This document shows, piece by piece, positions 32,383 through 34,072 of a DNA stretch of 34,072 nucleotides. A program made the position numbers and the translations under genes. The notes under the pieces are model-generated. The model was given only the letters and a program-made list of their open reading frames with translations, did not search any database and was not told the origin of the DNA. Within the stretch, counting starts at the first letter, position 1. Every line of letters begins with the position of its first letter. Source of the stretch: Parachlorella kessleri (lineage: Eukaryota > Chlorophyta > Trebouxiophyceae > Chlorellales > Chlorellaceae); contig BBXU01001263.1 of the NCBI GenBank assembly GCA_001598975.1, forward strand, positions 1-34,072, in the 5' to 3' direction.

Positions 32383-32903
32383 AGGTACTGGTAAGGGTGG
32401 CACGTGAGCGGACAGAGTAAACGGGTATACTGGGCTGGCAGGGTAGAGGTATTAGCATGGGTGGCAGGTAGTGCAAACAGGGAGTGAGAGCTGGGCTGGA
32501 CTGACAGGGCTGGATGCAGAATGAGCCTGAGTCTTGCCTGAGATCTGAGTTGAGTAGTGAGGGTGGCAGGTGTGCGAACAGAGGTGAGATAGGGGTTGAC
32601 GTGGATTGTCAGGGCTGCATGCAAGCGTGGTCCTGGGTCTTGAATGAATAAATAACTACGCCCAGGTCCTGGGTCTTGTGCCTGAGGTGTAGAGTGAACT
32701 GGGGCACGCAGGTGACTTGGGAGCAGTGAACCAAAGGTGCGGTGGATACGTGGTTATTGAGTTGGCAGGCATTGCGAACAGAGAGGAGATAGGGGACGAC
32801 TAAACTGATAGGGCTGTATGCAGTGACGTTATTGGTAAGGGTGGCAAGCAGTGCGCACAGAGAGATAGGGTCGAACCGTAATGACAGGGCTCAATGCAAG
32901 GTA
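32114..32903 (+). repeat. Degenerate repeats flanking the last CapA exon
   Basis: At least five copies of a unit of about 65-75 bp, roughly GGTGGCAGGTAGTGCGAACA then GAGATAGGG and GACTGACAGGGCTGGATGCA. Copies start near 32114, 32461, 32561, 32762 and 32839. The first is in intron 6 and the others lie beyond the stop, so exon 7 (32217-32382) is embedded in the array. The AT-rich/CGCCCAGG element copy 3 lies between two copies. Confidence 0.75.
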
Positions 32904-33553
32904 TACCTGCCCTGACGGCGGCAGGCAGTGCGATGGTGCCGTGGCTCTAGATCAGCCCAATGGCTGGTCCACTGACAGGCTGTCATGTCACCATGCACTT
33001 TGCGTTGCACGTTACTCTGCGTCCAATTCCCAGACGTGAACAACACAATGCACTGCTGCGGGGGCAGGGTGCTCGTGGGTGAGAATTGCTTGGATGCCTG
33101 GTCTGAAGTTGGTGTGGTGCCAACCGTGACAAGCAGTTGTGACAAGCATGAACCACTTCCAATGATCACTTAAAAATGAACACTCCAGGCAGTGATTACG
33201 CGAATGAGGGTGCCGCATAAGGGTGTATCAAGGACTTGTAAAATCTCCATACGTGGGCGCTGCTCACAGCACCAAGTAATTCAAGACATATGGACGAAGA
33301 GTGGCAAGCTGCAGGAGACTAGGGTGGGGGCCAACTAATTAATTTCAAGGCAGGGATGGTGCTTGGTGTAAGCACCTCCCAGGTGCCTCCTCGGCCCAAA
33401 ACGCAGTGATGAAGGGGGATAGGAAGCTTTAGCAAACTGAAGGCTAGCAAGAATCAATGAAGTGACACTGGTAACAGTACAGCCGTACCAGACTCGAGAC
33501 TATCGTTCTGATACCCGTTATGTAGAAGATCGGAATGGCCAGGCGAGCAAGCG
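32383..33553. other. Convergent intergenic region after CapA
   Basis: The first 520 bp are the degenerate repeat array. From 32910 to 33553 I see no gene-like frame on either strand. The first TGTAA on the plus strand is at 33237-33241, too far from the CapA stop to assign with confidence. Confidence 0.5.
32643..32672 (+). repeat. AT-rich / CGCCCAGG dispersed element, copy 3
   Basis: AATGAATAAATAACTACGCCCAGG followed by TCCTGGG. It shares the A/T-rich run plus TACGCCCAGG core with the copies at 9040 and 29533. Confidence 0.45.
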
Positions 33554-34011
33554 TCACCACTTGAAAGCCTTCACTAGGGTAAATCCAGCATCGGCCGCCG
33601 CCTCCGCTGCTGCCAGGTGGGACCCCTGGGGAGCTTCAAACACCGGCAGCGGCTGCTCCTTCCGCATGTCCACGTCATGAGCAGGCGCACATGCACGCTG
33701 GGCCCCGGGCCAGTCCTTGAGGGTGTACTTGCACTGGGAGGGCGCCACAGCTTGGGTCTGCGGGCAGAGGGGCATGGCAGGGGCTGATTTAGGAGCACAG
33801 GAAAAAGGGCAAAGTAGGATACCCAACCAGCAAATAGAGGGCGACGATAGCATTAAGTGGGGCCTGCTGGCTTGGGACTTGCAGGTGGAAGGCCTCTGAG
33901 CCTCCCCTGCTTCCATCTGGGCCCCCCGTTTACCACAAACCTTCCCTACTGAAACCAGAAACACTTGCATCGAGACAACCACTTCCCCCTCATGAGTTAC
34001 TGCAGCACTCG
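33554..34011 (-). CDS. 3' exons of an unidentified minus-strand gene
   Basis: No family recognised. Two exons are proposed: 34011-33950, reading SAAVTHEGEVVVSMQVFLVS, and 33757-33554, reading TQAVAPSQCKYTLKDWPG and ending AGFTLVKAFKW with a stop. Acceptors (CTCGCAG, GCCCGCAG) and the GTAGGG donor are good, and the phases agree (phase 0 between the two). The acceptor for the first exon needs one base from an upstream exon beyond the window. The ordinary, non-low-complexity amino-acid mix supports real coding. The alternative donor CAA/GTGTTT is possible. Confidence 0.4.
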
Positions 34012-34072
34012 CTGCGAGCAAGGCGGGTCCTCGAATGGTTGAATCTCTCAAGGTTTTTCAGGCCGAAGGGGG

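Noticed and set aside
1..34072. tRNA, rRNA or complete transposon genes
   Set aside because: I saw no cloverleaf with a GTTCRANNC box, no rRNA-like conserved stretch, and no intact transposase or reverse transcriptase frame on either strand.

Overview
The window is nuclear DNA of a eukaryote, most likely a chlorophyte green alga. The evidence is GC-rich composition, many short exons joined by phase-consistent GT-AG introns, Ala/Gly/Gln/Pro-rich insertions in conserved proteins, a rod-like Pro-rich secreted protein, and TGTAA motifs 30-105 nt after several stop codons (UGUAA is the usual green-algal polyadenylation signal). I built every gene model by hand, by matching conserved residues, GT/AG sites and codon phase. 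Species and lineage are inference.

Layout, left to right. (1) 399-2436, minus: 5' part of BCKDHB, the mitochondrial branched-chain 2-oxoacid dehydrogenase E1-beta subunit, running off the left edge. (2) 2869-16516, plus: a 23-or-more-exon TRAPPC11 gene (Foie gras and Gryzun regions; ER-Golgi trafficking). (3) 17504-20903, minus: a predicted secreted Cys-rich / Pro-rich rod / Cys-containing protein. (4) 21671-24380, plus: a complete SCAMP gene. (5) 24515-26344, plus: an unrecognised single-pass membrane protein whose basic Ser/Pro-rich tail has two [ST]xIP motifs. (6) 27052-28430, minus: an unrecognised protein with a C-terminal coiled coil. (7) 28998-32382, plus: a CapA / PGA_cap-family metallophosphatase-fold protein, a mainly bacterial family, here in seven exons. 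(8) 33554 to the right side, minus: 3' exons of an unidentified gene. The pairs 1/2, 3/4 and 6/7 are divergent; 2/3, 5/6 and 7/8 are convergent.

TRAPPC11, the secreted protein and SCAMP all belong to or use the secretory pathway, but I see no operon-like link, and the clustering may be chance.

The most unusual signal is structural. Many exon edges carry a nearby partial tandem copy that includes the splice junction: BCKDHB exon 2 acceptor; TRAPPC11 exon 3, 4, 8 and 17 donors and exon 20 start. The TRAPPC11 stop codon and polyadenylation motif lie in a 127-bp tandem duplication. Some copies keep usable splice sites, and the BCKDHB one would add 20 residues in frame. Other leads are the [ST]xIP membrane protein, a perfect 28-bp palindrome in the CapA promoter region, and the intron-rich CapA gene with a roughly 94-residue insertion.
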